Assembly: GCA_011050685.1 (NCBI GenBank)
Contig: DRFF01000045.1
Coordinates: 1 to 64,000, forward strand
Reading direction: 5' to 3'
Length of the DNA: 64,000 bases
DNA from: Aurantimonas coralicida
GTDB taxonomy: Bacteria > Pseudomonadota > Alphaproteobacteria > Rhizobiales > Rhizobiaceae
Shown: piece after piece, positions 56,012-64,000 of the stretch
Layout of the letters: each line of letters begins with the position of its first letter
How positions within the stretch are numbered: the first letter of the stretch is position 1
Notes under the pieces: model-generated
Database searches by the model: none
What the model saw: the letters and a program-made list of their open reading frames with translations, nothing else
What the model was told of the DNA's origin: nothing
Made by a program: the position numbers and the translations under genes

Positions 56012-57459
56012 GCCAGGCGATCTCCCAACAGGAATTCAAGGGCCCGGTCGAGCCGGATATGCGGCAGCGAGAGCGTCATCCCGGCCGCGTCGCGTTCGAG
56101 CTTCGGCGGCTTGAAACGCACGAAGCGGATCGGGTCCGCCGTGCCGCCGTCGCTTTCGACGAACAGCCGCGCGGGATCGGCCGGGAGGTCGCCGGGAAAG
56201 ATCGCCGTCTCGGTCTTGCCGTCGAAGGTTTCGTCGCCGATCGTCTCGCCGGCCGCGGGGGTGCCAACGATGACGGGCAGCGTGTCGCCGCGGTCGTCGA
56301 CGCTCGCCTCGCGGGTCGCCCGGATCGCGGCAAGGGCGAGAACGTCGGTTCGTGCGCCCGAGAAATTGGCGCGCGCGATGGCGTCGTCGAGCATTCGGCG
56401 AACGATGGATTCGAGGCGGCGATGGCTGTCGCGGTGGAGATGGTCGGCCTTGGTCGCGGCGACGAGGATGCGATCGATCCGCCTTGTCAGGAACGATCCG
56501 AGCCAGCTTGAGCGGCCGGGACGGAAGCAGGCGAGGATGTCGGCGAGCGCGGTTTCGAGATCGCGGACGGCCTCGGGGCCGGCGTTGATCGCCTGCATCA
56601 CGTCGACGAGCAGGATCTGGCGGTCGAGCCGGGCGAAATGCTCGCGGAAAAAAGGTTTTACCACCACCGTCTTGTAGGCCTCGTAGCGCCGCGCCAGCAG
56701 CGCCGCGAGCGAGCCCTTCGGATAGGTGTGGCCGGGCTCGACCGGCAGCGGGGCGAAGGTGAGGGCGGGGGAGCCTTCGAGGTCGCCCGGCATCAGGAAT
56801 CGCCCCGGCGGCAAAGTCGACAGGGCCGTCCTGTCGGCGCGGCAGGCTGTCAGATATTTGGCGAAGGCGGCGTGCAAGGCCTGGGCTGTCGGCTCGTCGG
56901 CCGGGGCTGCGAGATCCACCGTTTCGAGCAGCGCGAGATAGTCGCTGGCGAGAGGGCGGCGCGAGGGCAGCCGGGCGCGCGCGATCGCTTCAGTCGAGAA
57001 AGTCGAGAAATCCTTGTCCAGCAGCGGCAGGTCGAGCAGCCATTCGCCCGGATAGTCGACGATATCGATCGATAGCCGGCCACCGGAGAACATCCGTCCC
57101 CAACCCGACGCCGATTCATACTCGATCGTCAGCCGCAATTCGGAAATCGCCCGGGTCGATTGCGGCCAGGCCCGCTCCTCGAGGATCGTGCGGATATGGT
57201 CCTCATACTGGAAGCGCGGCACCGCGTCGTCCGGCTGCTCCTCCAGATAGCTGCGCAGGATGCGTCCCCCGGCCTGGGCTCCAAACAGCGGCAGCCGGCC
57301 CCCATGCAGGAGGTTGTGGACCAGCGCGGTAATGAAGACCGTCTTGCCGGCCCGCGACAGACCGGTGACGCCGAGACGCACGGTCGGGTGGAAAAGGCCG
57401 GTCGTCCGATCGGCGAAGGTATCGAGGACGAGACGGGCCTCGTCGGCAAGAGAGGTCAT
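56008..57459 (-). CDS. ycjX: YcjX family P-loop GTPase-like protein (DUF463)
   Basis: 483 residues with the P-loop GLSRAGKTVFITALVHNLL near residue 33. Further matches are PLFGAQAGGRILRSYLEEQP, a Walker B-like LSIDIVDYPGEWLLDLPLLD and VAATKADHLHRDS, which resembles NKxD. These match the YcjX family of ATP/GTP-binding proteins. It is co-translated with the YcjF partner. The membrane-stress role is taken from the family, not seen here. Confidence 0.88.
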   Translation of the reverse strand: MTSLADEARLVLDTFADRTTGLFHPTVRLGVTGLSRAGKTVFITALVHNLLHGGRLPLFGAQAGGRILRSYLEEQPDDAVPRFQYEDHIRTILEERAWPQSTRAISELRLTIEYESASGWGRMFSGGRLSIDIVDYPGEWLLDLPLLDKDFSTFSTEAIARARLPSRRPLASDYLALLETVDLAAPADEPTAQALHAAFAKYLTACRADRTALSTLPPGRFLMPGDLEGSPALTFAPLPVEPGHTYPKGSLAALLARRYEAYKTVVVKPFFREHFARLDRQILLVDVMQAINAGPEAVRDLETALADILACFRPGRSSWLGSFLTRRIDRILVAATKADHLHRDSHRRLESIVRRMLDDAIARANFSGARTDVLALAAIRATREASVDDRGDTLPVIVGTPAAGETIGDETFDGKTETAIFPGDLPADPARLFVESDGGTADPIRFVRFKPPKLERDAAGMTLSLPHIRLDRALEFLLGDRLA

Positions 57460-57540
57460 AGGCTGGGCGAAAATCCTCTGGAGACGGGCTGTCGGCGATA
57501 TAGGCAGTGACGATGGGCGTCGAAAGTGCGCCTCCTTCGT

Positions 57541-58068
57541 CTAACGCAGATCATGGGGATCGACGAATTCGCGAAGCCGGCCGGTGCCCCGTTCGATCGC
57601 GTCTAGCGGCCCTGAAAACTCCACGACAGCGAGGCCGCAGGTGGGGAAGCCCATCCGAATGGCTTCGATGGCGGCGGGATCGCCATCCGCGATGAGCGAC
57701 AGGGTGAATTGCTCGATCACCGGATTGTGCCCGACGAGGAGGATCGCATCGCAATCGCCGTGGCGCCGCGCGGCGTCGTAATAGGCCTCGACGCCCATGG
57801 CATAGAGGGCGTCCGAGGCTTCCTCGCGGCCTTCAGTCGGAAGTTGGGGGCGAATCCGGTCATAGGTCTCGCTCGCCCGCTTCGCCGTCGAACACACCAC
57901 CACGTCGAAGCGGTAGCCTTTCCTTGCGATGAACTCCGCGAGTCGGTCGGCTTCCTTGCGTCCTCGCGCATCCAGCGGACGGTGGTGGTCGCGCTGGCCG
58001 GGAAGGGCCCACGATGAATGCGCGTGGCGCAGGATGTAGAGGCGGCGGCTGGGCGATAAGGCGGACAT
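57541..58068 (-). CDS. sixA: SixA-type histidine phosphatase
   Basis: 175 residues of the histidine phosphatase superfamily. The catalytic His15 is in LRHAHSSW, Arg sits in STAKRASET, and the second His is in LLVGHNPVIEQ. SixA dephosphorylates phosphohistidine in phosphorelays in E. coli; whether this one does so for the CckA relay encoded nearby is open. It lies upstream of ycjX with an 81-base gap. Confidence 0.87.
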   Translation of the reverse strand: MSALSPSRRLYILRHAHSSWALPGQRDHHRPLDARGRKEADRLAEFIARKGYRFDVVVCSTAKRASETYDRIRPQLPTEGREEASDALYAMGVEAYYDAARRHGDCDAILLVGHNPVIEQFTLSLIADGDPAAIEAIRMGFPTCGLAVVEFSGPLDAIERGTGRLREFVDPHDLR

Positions 58069-58286
58069 GGCGATGGACTATGCCGAAACGACGGCATCGG
58101 GCAATCCGGTGACGGTCAAGCGCGCGCGCTGCTGACCCGGAAAGGCGGCATCGAGGCTCTTCATGCTGAAACCCGCGAACGCACGGGCCGGCACGTTTGT
58201 TGCCCGTCATAGCCGTGTCATCGCGCGGGCCGATGAGTCCCGTCGAAAAGCGAAGAAAAACGGGATGTTAGAAACCCGTTCACTTT

Positions 58287-58337
58287 CAAGTTGTAGTCTA
58301 TGAACAACTTGTTCGCTGCGGAAAGCGTCGTTATAAG
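58287..58337 (+). promoter_or_regulatory. Sigma-70-like promoter of dksA with overlapping inverted repeat
   Basis: TTGTTC (58309-58314) and TATAAG (58332-58337) are separated by 17 bases, a good vegetative promoter, 26 bases upstream of the dksA start. The inverted repeat CAAGTTG (58287-58293) and CAACTTG (58305-58311) overlaps the -35 box, so a repressor or activator might act there. Confidence 0.6.
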
Positions 58338-58363
58338 CCCGATTGCGTGAACGGAGGTGCGTG

Positions 58364-58780
58364 ATGAGCGAGACACTCAATATCGAGACGACCTTGTCCG
58401 AGGACGGGCAGTTCATGAATGATGGCCAGAGGGATTATTTCCGCAAGAAGCTGCTGGCCTGGAAGGCCGAAATCTTGCGCGAGTCGCGAGAGACGCTTGT
58501 CGCCCTGGCCAATGACAACAGCAATCTCGCCGACGCGGCCGATCGCGCCTCGTCGGAAACGGACCGCGCCATCGAGTTGCGGGCGCGCGACCGCCATCGC
58601 AAGTTGATTGCCAAGATCGACGCCGCGCTGGAGCGGATCGACGAGGGCACCTACGGCTATTGTGAAGAGACGGGTGAACCGATCAGCCTGAAGCGGCTGG
58701 ACGCCCGCCCGATCGCGACGATGTCCTTGGAAGCGCAGGAGCGGCACGAGCGCCGCGAGAAGGTCTATCGGGACGAGTAG
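58364..58780 (+). CDS. dksA: RNA polymerase-binding factor DksA, cysteine-poor
   Basis: 138 residues: an N-terminal helix pair with the coiled-coil tip DAADRAS (Asp57, Asp60, Ala62, matching the DxxDxA tip of E. coli DksA). It continues with ELRARDRHRKLIAKID and the C-terminal GYCEETGEPISLKRLDARP. Only Cys100 of the four zinc cysteines remains, as in other alphaproteobacterial DksA proteins, which need no zinc. It acts with ppGpp at promoters. GGAGGTG is five bases before ATG 58364. Confidence 0.93.
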   Translation: MSETLNIETTLSEDGQFMNDGQRDYFRKKLLAWKAEILRESRETLVALANDNSNLADAADRASSETDRAIELRARDRHRKLIAKIDAALERIDEGTYGYCEETGEPISLKRLDARPIATMSLEAQERHERREKVYRDE

Positions 58781-59096
58781 CTCCCTGGACGGGTCTGTTC
58801 ACACCAAGATTCCGATTGGCGCCTATAGGCTCAGCCAGCGAAAATTTGGTCTGGTCCCGAGTGACGGGGCGTGAATCGAAGAGCAAGAACACCCCTCCAT
58901 CACTGGTTTTCCGCACCTGCCATTTCGGCGGATGAGCCGTTACCGGCCACCGCTTTCCTCCAAGATCCTCGCATACACCCTGCCAAATGTGTCGGTGTCA
59001 GAGCAGCGACCGGCCTCGGTATCGTGCGGCGGCACGCCTCGCCTTCAGAGTTTCAGTGTCAGACGCACACGAATAAGTTTCCGGCGATTGCCCGAC
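58781..59096. other. Intergenic region between dksA and the FliO-like gene
   Basis: About 316 bases with no convincing gene in either strand. The two genes converge here, so a terminator is expected, but I see no strong hairpin with a U run. Short open frames are present but do not resemble known proteins. Confidence 0.5.
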
Positions 59097-60668
59097 TCAG
59101 TTGGCTTTACGATCGCTGTCGTCGCCGAAATTAAAGTCACCCAGCAACCGTTCCATTTCCTCTTCGAGTGTCAAAGGCACAGGTGCCGCGGCGGTGCGAG
59201 GCGGTGTGTCTGGCTGAGGGGCCGAGCGAGGAGGCGTGCCGTTGCCGGCGGATGAGGCAGGCGGCGCTGGTGCGACGACGCGTGGTGCCTCGACCGCCGT
59301 CGCGGGAGCCGGCTCTGATCTGGAGGCCTTGACTGGAGGCGCTCCGCGCGGCGCATCCGCACTTCGATCGACGTCGTCGGTCTTGTCGGCGAAGAAGGCG
59401 TCGTTGCCAAAATCCGCATCCATCTCGGCCGAAAGGAAGTCCTCGAGACTTGGCTCGGCATGCAGAACGGACGGACGATTCGGGGCGGCCTCAGTCTGGC
59501 TTGAGGACGTGGAACGCACCTCGGCCGCAGGCGGTCCCGAACGCTGCCGATCCCGCTGGCCGGGGTCGGTAAGCGACGAGTTCGCGTTATCTTGACGTGT
59601 CGTCGCCTCGGCTGCCTTAGGGGCTGGCTGCGGCATTTCCGCCGGCGCCTTGCGATTTTGTATCGCCGTGGCGAAGCTCCTGACCGACAGCGGCTGCCGC
59701 GGCGGGTCTCGGCGATCGACGGCATCGACGGCGATGGCTGGTGCGGTCGCATCCTGCACGCGTTCGAGGGTTGGGGACTGGGCGCGATTCATTTGCGCGC
59801 GCAGATCGGCGCGGTGCTGCTCGGCCTTGGAGGCCATCGGCTCGCGTTGCACATCGGGCACTGCCAGCGACGGCTCGCGTCGGCCGGAGGCAAGCGAGGC
59901 GGGGAGTGCCGCGTCCGATTGGGAGGCGGGAGACTCCGGCGAGACATTCCCGGCTTCCGTCGTCGACCGGCTCTGCCGCAGGTTGAGCGTCGGCGTCGCG
60001 ATCGAACGTGGAGGAAGGCTCCGCGTGGATACTGGCGAGCGATCGGTATCTATTTCCGGGATGGGCGCCGCACTGTATGCGGGCGCCTTGGCCTGTTCGG
60101 TGCCGGCCTCCGTTGGAGCTGGCGGGACAGTCGGGGCCGGGGGCACCGGCAAGGGCGCCGTCATCGGCGCGGGACGGGACTTGTTCTCGGATGGGGTCCG
60201 CGGGGCGACCGTTTCCTGGGGGCGTGGTTCAGGGCGTGGCGCCAGCGGTTTCGCTTCCGGGGCAGGAATCGGAACGACACCTCGACTGGATGCGGGTTCC
60301 GGCAATATTTCGTCTTCGAATTCGGGGAAATCGCCGCGTGGTTCGTCCCGACGGGCGCCAGTCGTGGCTCGAACGCGCAGAATGCTGCCCTCGATGAGTA
60401 CGTCGTTCTGTCCACCGACGAGCACGAGATGCTCGACCTCGTCGCGCCGTACCAAGACGAGGCGCCGTTTCTCATCGATTCGGGCGATATCCATGACCGC
60501 CAGTCGCGGAGCGCTTCCCTTGAAGCCGGTGCCGATTCTGCTGCCGAAGGCTTTTTTGGCGAGCACGATCATCAGTATTGCCAACAGGCACACGGCGGTC
60601 GCCACGATCGCCACCCAGACGATTGACGCGAGACTTTCGCCTACTAGGTCGACGATCCATTGGGGCAT
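59097..60668 (-). CDS. FliO/MopB-like protein with a long disordered tail
   Basis: 523 residues. The N-terminus has one membrane segment (ASIVWVAIVATAVCLLAILM) followed by a FliO-like domain: SAPRLAVMDIARIDEKRRLV, HLVLVGGQNDVLI. From about residue 115 to the end it is a Pro/Ala/Arg-rich, low-complexity tail without a fold, closing in LEEEMERLLGDFNFGDD. No other flagellar genes are in the window, so a flagellar role is doubtful. ATG 60668 was chosen; it lies opposite cckA with a shared upstream region. Confidence 0.78.
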   Translation of the reverse strand: MPQWIVDLVGESLASIVWVAIVATAVCLLAILMIVLAKKAFGSRIGTGFKGSAPRLAVMDIARIDEKRRLVLVRRDEVEHLVLVGGQNDVLIEGSILRVRATTGARRDEPRGDFPEFEDEILPEPASSRGVVPIPAPEAKPLAPRPEPRPQETVAPRTPSENKSRPAPMTAPLPVPPAPTVPPAPTEAGTEQAKAPAYSAAPIPEIDTDRSPVSTRSLPPRSIATPTLNLRQSRSTTEAGNVSPESPASQSDAALPASLASGRREPSLAVPDVQREPMASKAEQHRADLRAQMNRAQSPTLERVQDATAPAIAVDAVDRRDPPRQPLSVRSFATAIQNRKAPAEMPQPAPKAAEATTRQDNANSSLTDPGQRDRQRSGPPAAEVRSTSSSQTEAAPNRPSVLHAEPSLEDFLSAEMDADFGNDAFFADKTDDVDRSADAPRGAPPVKASRSEPAPATAVEAPRVVAPAPPASSAGNGTPPRSAPQPDTPPRTAAAPVPLTLEEEMERLLGDFNFGDDSDRKAN

Positions 60669-60912
60669 GGGCGCGATTTCCTCCTGCGGCGCCGGAGACC
60701 AGCGAAGTTTCCTTCCGTCGCCCAACCCGGTTGACCGATCTTTCGGTCCGGGGCAAGTGCAACGTCAGCTTGGCTGTTCATAATGCGTGGACAACGGTGC
60801 GCGAAGTCAGCATGGGCATTTTTCGTGGTCTTGGTTGAATAAAGCTTGGACGCGATCACTCGCCTCGGATTCGCTTTTGATTCATAGTTGCGGCAAGCAG
60901 GGGCGAATCGAC

Positions 60913-63456
60913 ATGGATGGAGCGGCGATGGGCGCGGCCGAGAAGCCTTTGATCGACCGGGCTGCGGCCGCATCGGGTGTGCGGCGCCTGCTCGTTCTGG
61001 GTGGCTTGTTGACCGTCCTGGCGGCATCCCTGGCGCTGTTTGGCCACGCCTATGGCGCAATCGCGCTGCTGGTGATCTTCGGTGGCCTCGCCGTGGCTGG
61101 AATCGCCGCGATCTTCGCCACCGCACTCGGCTTCGTGCAATTTACCGGCCGAATCGGCGAAGGCGCGATCGCCAAGGACTTTCTCGATACCGCGCGCAAC
61201 GGGACGCTGATCGTCGATCGCAAAGGGCGAATCATCTACGCCAACAGTGCCTATGGCGAGACGACCGGCGCGACGACGGCCGTCGGCGTGAAAACGCTGG
61301 AACGGCTGTTGGCGCGTGAACCGGAGGCCTCCGAGGCGATCTATTTCCTCGCCAATCTGGCGCGTGAAAATCGTTCCGGCCAGCGCGAGTTTCGTCTGCC
61401 GCGCAGCCTCTCGGCGATGGCGGCTGGCAATGGCACGCCGCATTGGTATCGGGCCTCGGTGCGCCCGTTGGCGACCTCGCGCGGAACGCTGCAAGCCTGG
61501 CAGATTCTCGACATCACCGCCGACCGCCAGTCGCAGGAGAGTTCCTTCCAGGATCTCCAGCACGCGATCGACTATCTCGACAGGGCGCCCGCGGGTTTCG
61601 TGGCGACGGACGCGGATCTGAAGATCGCCTATCTCAACGCCACGCTGGCCGGATGGCTGGGCGTCGATCTGGTCGAGTTCAAGCCCGGCGAGCTTTCCCT
61701 TCTCGATTTCGTGCCGGAAGGGTCACGCGCGTTGCTGGCGCCCAGTGCCAGCGACGATGACGCGGACGGAACCAGCATCGTCGATCTCGATCTCATCACC
61801 CGCGACGGGCAAAGCCTTCCGGTGCGGCTTCTGCGCAAGCCGGTGACTGACCACGCCGCGGCGCCGGGCATTGTGCGAACGCTCGTTCTCAGCCGCAGCG
61901 CGAAGAGCGAAGTGGCGGATACGGCGGAACTGGCCGAGGCGCGTTTCACTCGCTTCTTCAATTCGTCCCCCATGGCGATCGCGGCGCTGGACGAGGACGG
62001 GCGCGCGATCCGTTCCAACGCGGCCTTCCGGCAGGTCTTCGGTCTGGATGCATCCGGCGGCACCGCCGAGTTCGTCGGCAGCATCCGCGAAAGCGATCGC
62101 GATGGTCTGCGACAGGCGCTCGCCGCAGCGGTTCGCGGGCAAGCTGGAATCGCGCCTGTCGATGCCGAAATTCTGGGTGAGAGGCCGCGCTCTGTCCGGC
62201 TTTATATCAGCGCGATTCCGAAGGCCGGCCCGGACACTCACGAAGCGGCGATTCTCTACGGTGTCGAGATCACCGAGCAAAGGGCGCTGGAGGAGCAATT
62301 CGCCAAAAGCCAGAAGATGCAGGCGATCGGCAATCTGGCCGGCGGTATCGCCCACGACTTCAACAACGTGCTGACGATCATCACGGCGTCTGTGGACTTT
62401 CTCCTGCTCAACCATCGCACCGGAGATCCCTCGTTCCAGGACCTTTTGCTGATCAAGCAGAGCGCCAACCGCGCTGCCTCGCTGGTGCGCCAGCTGCTGG
62501 CCTATTCGCGCCGGCAGACGATGCGACCGAAGATGCTGAACCTCACCGACGTCGTCGCCGACATGCACCTGCTCCTGAAGCGTGTCAGCGGCGATCACGC
62601 CAAGCTGGAGCGCCATCACGCCCGTGACCTGTGGCCGGTGATGGCCGATATCGGCCAATTCGAGCAGGTGATCACTAATCTGGTTCAAAATGCCCGCGAC
62701 GCGATGCCCGACGGCGGAACGATCACTATCTCCACTCGCAATGTCGAGGCCGCCGAAGCCCGCGGCTTTGCATATGCGGAACTGACCGAAGGCGAGTATG
62801 TCCTGGTCGAGGTCGCGGACACCGGAACCGGGATTCCGCCGGACCTCGCCGAACGCATTTTCGAGCCGTTCTTCACAACCAAGGAGATCGGCAAGGGCAC
62901 CGGCCTCGGCCTGTCGATGGTCTATGGCATCGTCAAACAGTCGAGTGGCTTCATCTTCGTCGACTCCAAGGCCGGCGAGGGCACGGTCTTTCGAATCTTC
63001 CTGCCACGGCATATCCCAGATCAGGTCGCGGCGGCGAAAATCGAGGCGGGTGCCATCGCCCCCTCGAACGCCAAGCTCGACCTCTCGGGAACGGCGTCGA
63101 TCCTGCTCGTCGAGGACGAGGACCACGTGCGGGCCGGCAATGTTCGCGCTCTCAAGATGCGCGGCTACGACGTCCACGAAGCCGCGTCCGGCATCGAGGC
63201 GCTGGAGGTGATGGAAGAACTGGACGGTCAGATCGAGCTCGTGGTCTCCGACGTGGTCATGCCGGAAATGGACGGGCCATCGCTGCTCCGCGAGATGCGC
63301 AAGAAGCGACCGGATCTGAAATTTATCTTCGTGTCGGGCTACGCCGAGGACGCGTTCGCCAAGAACTTGCCGGAGGGCGAAAAGTTCGGCTTCCTCGCCA
63401 AGCCGTTCTCGCTGCGCGAACTGGCCGTCGCCGTCAAAACCATGATCGACGAATAG
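60913..63456 (+). CDS. cckA: Cell-cycle hybrid histidine kinase CckA
   Basis: 847 residues. Two membrane helices (25-45 and 48-72) are followed by three PAS-like segments (about 88-210, 215-340 and 345-460). The HisKA domain has His481 in GGIAHDFNN and the HATPase domain has [11 protein letters not shown] and [21 protein letters not shown]-terminal receiver domain carries the phospho-acceptor Asp780 in [10 protein letters not shown]. CckA feeds phosphate through ChpT to CtrA in the essential alphaproteobacterial relay. The domain order and length match. The start at 60913 is preceded by AGGGGCGAA. Confidence 0.95.
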   Translation: MDGAAMGAAEKPLIDRAAAASGVRRLLVLGGLLTVLAASLALFGHAYGAIALLVIFGGLAVAGIAAIFATALGFVQFTGRIGEGAIAKDFLDTARNGTLIVDRKGRIIYANSAYGETTGATTAVGVKTLERLLAREPEASEAIYFLANLARENRSGQREFRLPRSLSAMAAGNGTPHWYRASVRPLATSRGTLQAWQILDITADRQSQESSFQDLQHAIDYLDRAPAGFVATDADLKIAYLNATLAGWLGVDLVEFKPGELSLLDFVPEGSRALLAPSASDDDADGTSIVDLDLITRDGQSLPVRLLRKPVTDHAAAPGIVRTLVLSRSAKSEVADTAELAEARFTRFFNSSPMAIAALDEDGRAIRSNAAFRQVFGLDASGGTAEFVGSIRESDRDGLRQALAAAVRGQAGIAPVDAEILGERPRSVRLYISAIPKAGPDTHEAAILYGVEITEQRALEEQFAKSQKMQAIGNLAGGIAHDFNNVLTIITASVDFLLLNHRTGDPSFQDLLLIKQSANRAASLVRQLLAYSRRQTMRPKMLNLTDVVADMHLLLKRVSGDHAKLERHHARDLWPVMADIGQFEQVITNLVQNARDAMPDGGTITISTRNVEAAEARGFAYAELTEGEYVLVEVADTGTGIPPDLAERIFEPFFTTKEIGKGTGLGLSMVYGIVKQSSGFIFVDSKAGEGTVFRIFLPRHIPDQVAAAKIEAGAIAPSNAKLDLSGTASILLVEDEDHVRAGNVRALKMRGYDVHEAASGIEALEVMEELDGQIELVVSDVVMPEMDGPSLLREMRKKRPDLKFIFVSGYAEDAFAKNLPEGEKFGFLAKPFSLRELAVAVKTMIDE

Positions 63457-63481
63457 GCTCGAACCGCTGCCGCTTCCCAGC

Positions 63482-64000
63482 TCACGCGGTCTTGGCCATG
63501 GCGACGGCGATGCGTCCGGCCAGCCGCGCGTTGGCTTCGACCAGCGCGATGTTGGCGGCCAGCGAGCGCCCCTCGCTCAAATGATACATGCGATCGAGCA
63601 GGAACGGCGTGACGGCCTTGCCGATAATTCCCTTCGCTTTTGCATCGCTGAGCGCCTGTTCGATCCAGCCCTCGACCATTGCGCGCGGCAACGCCTGATC
63701 CTCCGGCACTGGATTAGCGACCAGCATACCCCCGCCGATCGAAAGGGAGCTCCGCGCTCTCTGAAAGGCGGCGATCTCGTCCGCCGTATCGAGCCGAAGC
63801 GGGGCAGGTAGTCCGGATTCGCGCGACCAAAAGGCAGGTAACTCATGGGTGCCGTAGCCGATTACCGGAATGCCTTTTGTCTCCAGGACTTCCAGGGTTT
63901 TACTGAGATCGAGAATCGCCTTCGCCCCGGCGCAAACCACGATGACCGGCGTTCTCGCAAGCTCCTCCAGATCGGCGGAAATGTCGAAGCTCGTTTCGGC
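63482..64000 (-). CDS. psuG: Pseudouridine-5'-phosphate glycosidase, 5' part outside the window
   Basis: The reverse frame is open from the right edge to 63482, giving 173 C-terminal residues. They match the PsuG fold in VVCAGAKAILDLSKTLEVLE, GIPVIGYGTHELPAFW, GGGMLVANPVPED, IIGKAVTPFLLDRM and GRSLAANIALVEANARLAG. PsuG breaks pseudouridine 5'-phosphate into uracil and ribose 5-phosphate. A psuK kinase or transporter would be expected outside the window. It converges on cckA. Confidence 0.9.
   Translation of the reverse strand, partial: AETSFDISADLEELARTPVIVVCAGAKAILDLSKTLEVLETKGIPVIGYGTHELPAFWSRESGLPAPLRLDTADEIAAFQRARSSLSIGGGMLVANPVPEDQALPRAMVEGWIEQALSDAKAKGIIGKAVTPFLLDRMYHLSEGRSLAANIALVEANARLAGRIAVAMAKTA

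Overview
The window looks like a chromosomal stretch of an alphaproteobacterium of the order Hyphomicrobiales (Rhizobiales). The base composition is high in GC. The evidence for the order is the block pyrE-DUF2062-lepB-rnc-era-recO, a rhizobial-type glycerol ABC operon (glpD-glpS-glpT-glpP-glpQ-glpU-glpV plus glpK), a liv operon with a DUF6867-type membrane protein, a TIGR02301 protein, a CckA hybrid kinase and a cysteine-poor DksA. The genus cannot be fixed from the sequence. No insertion sequence, CRISPR array, rRNA gene or complete tRNA gene was seen.

Layout. 0-0.6 kb: start of an ECF sigma factor gene running off the left edge, and the 3' end of a tRNA with no body (a possible attachment-site relic). 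0.6-5.3 kb: pyrE and the translationally overlapping lepB-rnc-era, then recO. 5.3-8.4 kb: an MFS transporter and, divergently, panC-panB for pantothenate. 8.4-15.9 kb: a coupled operon ygfZ-HD hydrolase-tyrosine phosphatase, a dihydroorotase homologue, small exported proteins, a NUDIX hydrolase, an SRAP protein (abasic-site sensor) and a LysE exporter. 16.3-25.8 kb: cysS with a foreign-looking 3' part, a Phd/PIN toxin-antitoxin pair, a proline iminopeptidase, a GFA protein, RarD, a GNAT-nitrilase fusion, a LOG protein and a low-GC papain-like protease/alpha-beta hydrolase fusion. 25.8-31.1 kb: an orphan NrtA/SsuA-type ABC transporter, the biotin ECF transporter bioYMN and a VapBC pair with a perfect inverted-repeat operator. 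31.2-41.3 kb: the complete glycerol uptake and catabolism locus with its regulator GlpR. 41.4-45.3 kb: a two-gene nucleotidyltransferase module, a D-amino acid transaminase, an SDR and an enoyl-CoA hydratase. 45.4-51.3 kb: the branched-chain amino acid ABC transporter livH-M-G-F-DUF6867 and livK. 51.5-64 kb: a PAP2 phosphatase, folP-folK, the YcjF/YcjX pair, SixA, dksA, a FliO-like protein, cckA and the 3' part of psuG.

How it works together. The window is mostly housekeeping: pyrimidine, pantothenate, folate and biotin supply, RNA and protein maturation, and two large nutrient-uptake operons. Glycerol imported by GlpSTPQUV is phosphorylated by GlpK and oxidised by GlpD, and GlpR probably acts through CGAA repeats in front of both glpR and glpD. 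Accessory pieces are small and scattered. The strongest candidates for new biology are the two-enzyme fusion at 23.7-25.8 kb, the nucleotidyltransferase pair at 41.4-42.4 kb, the apparent CTG start of glpD, and an almost identical acidic C-terminal tail shared by the unrelated binding proteins GlpV and LivK.
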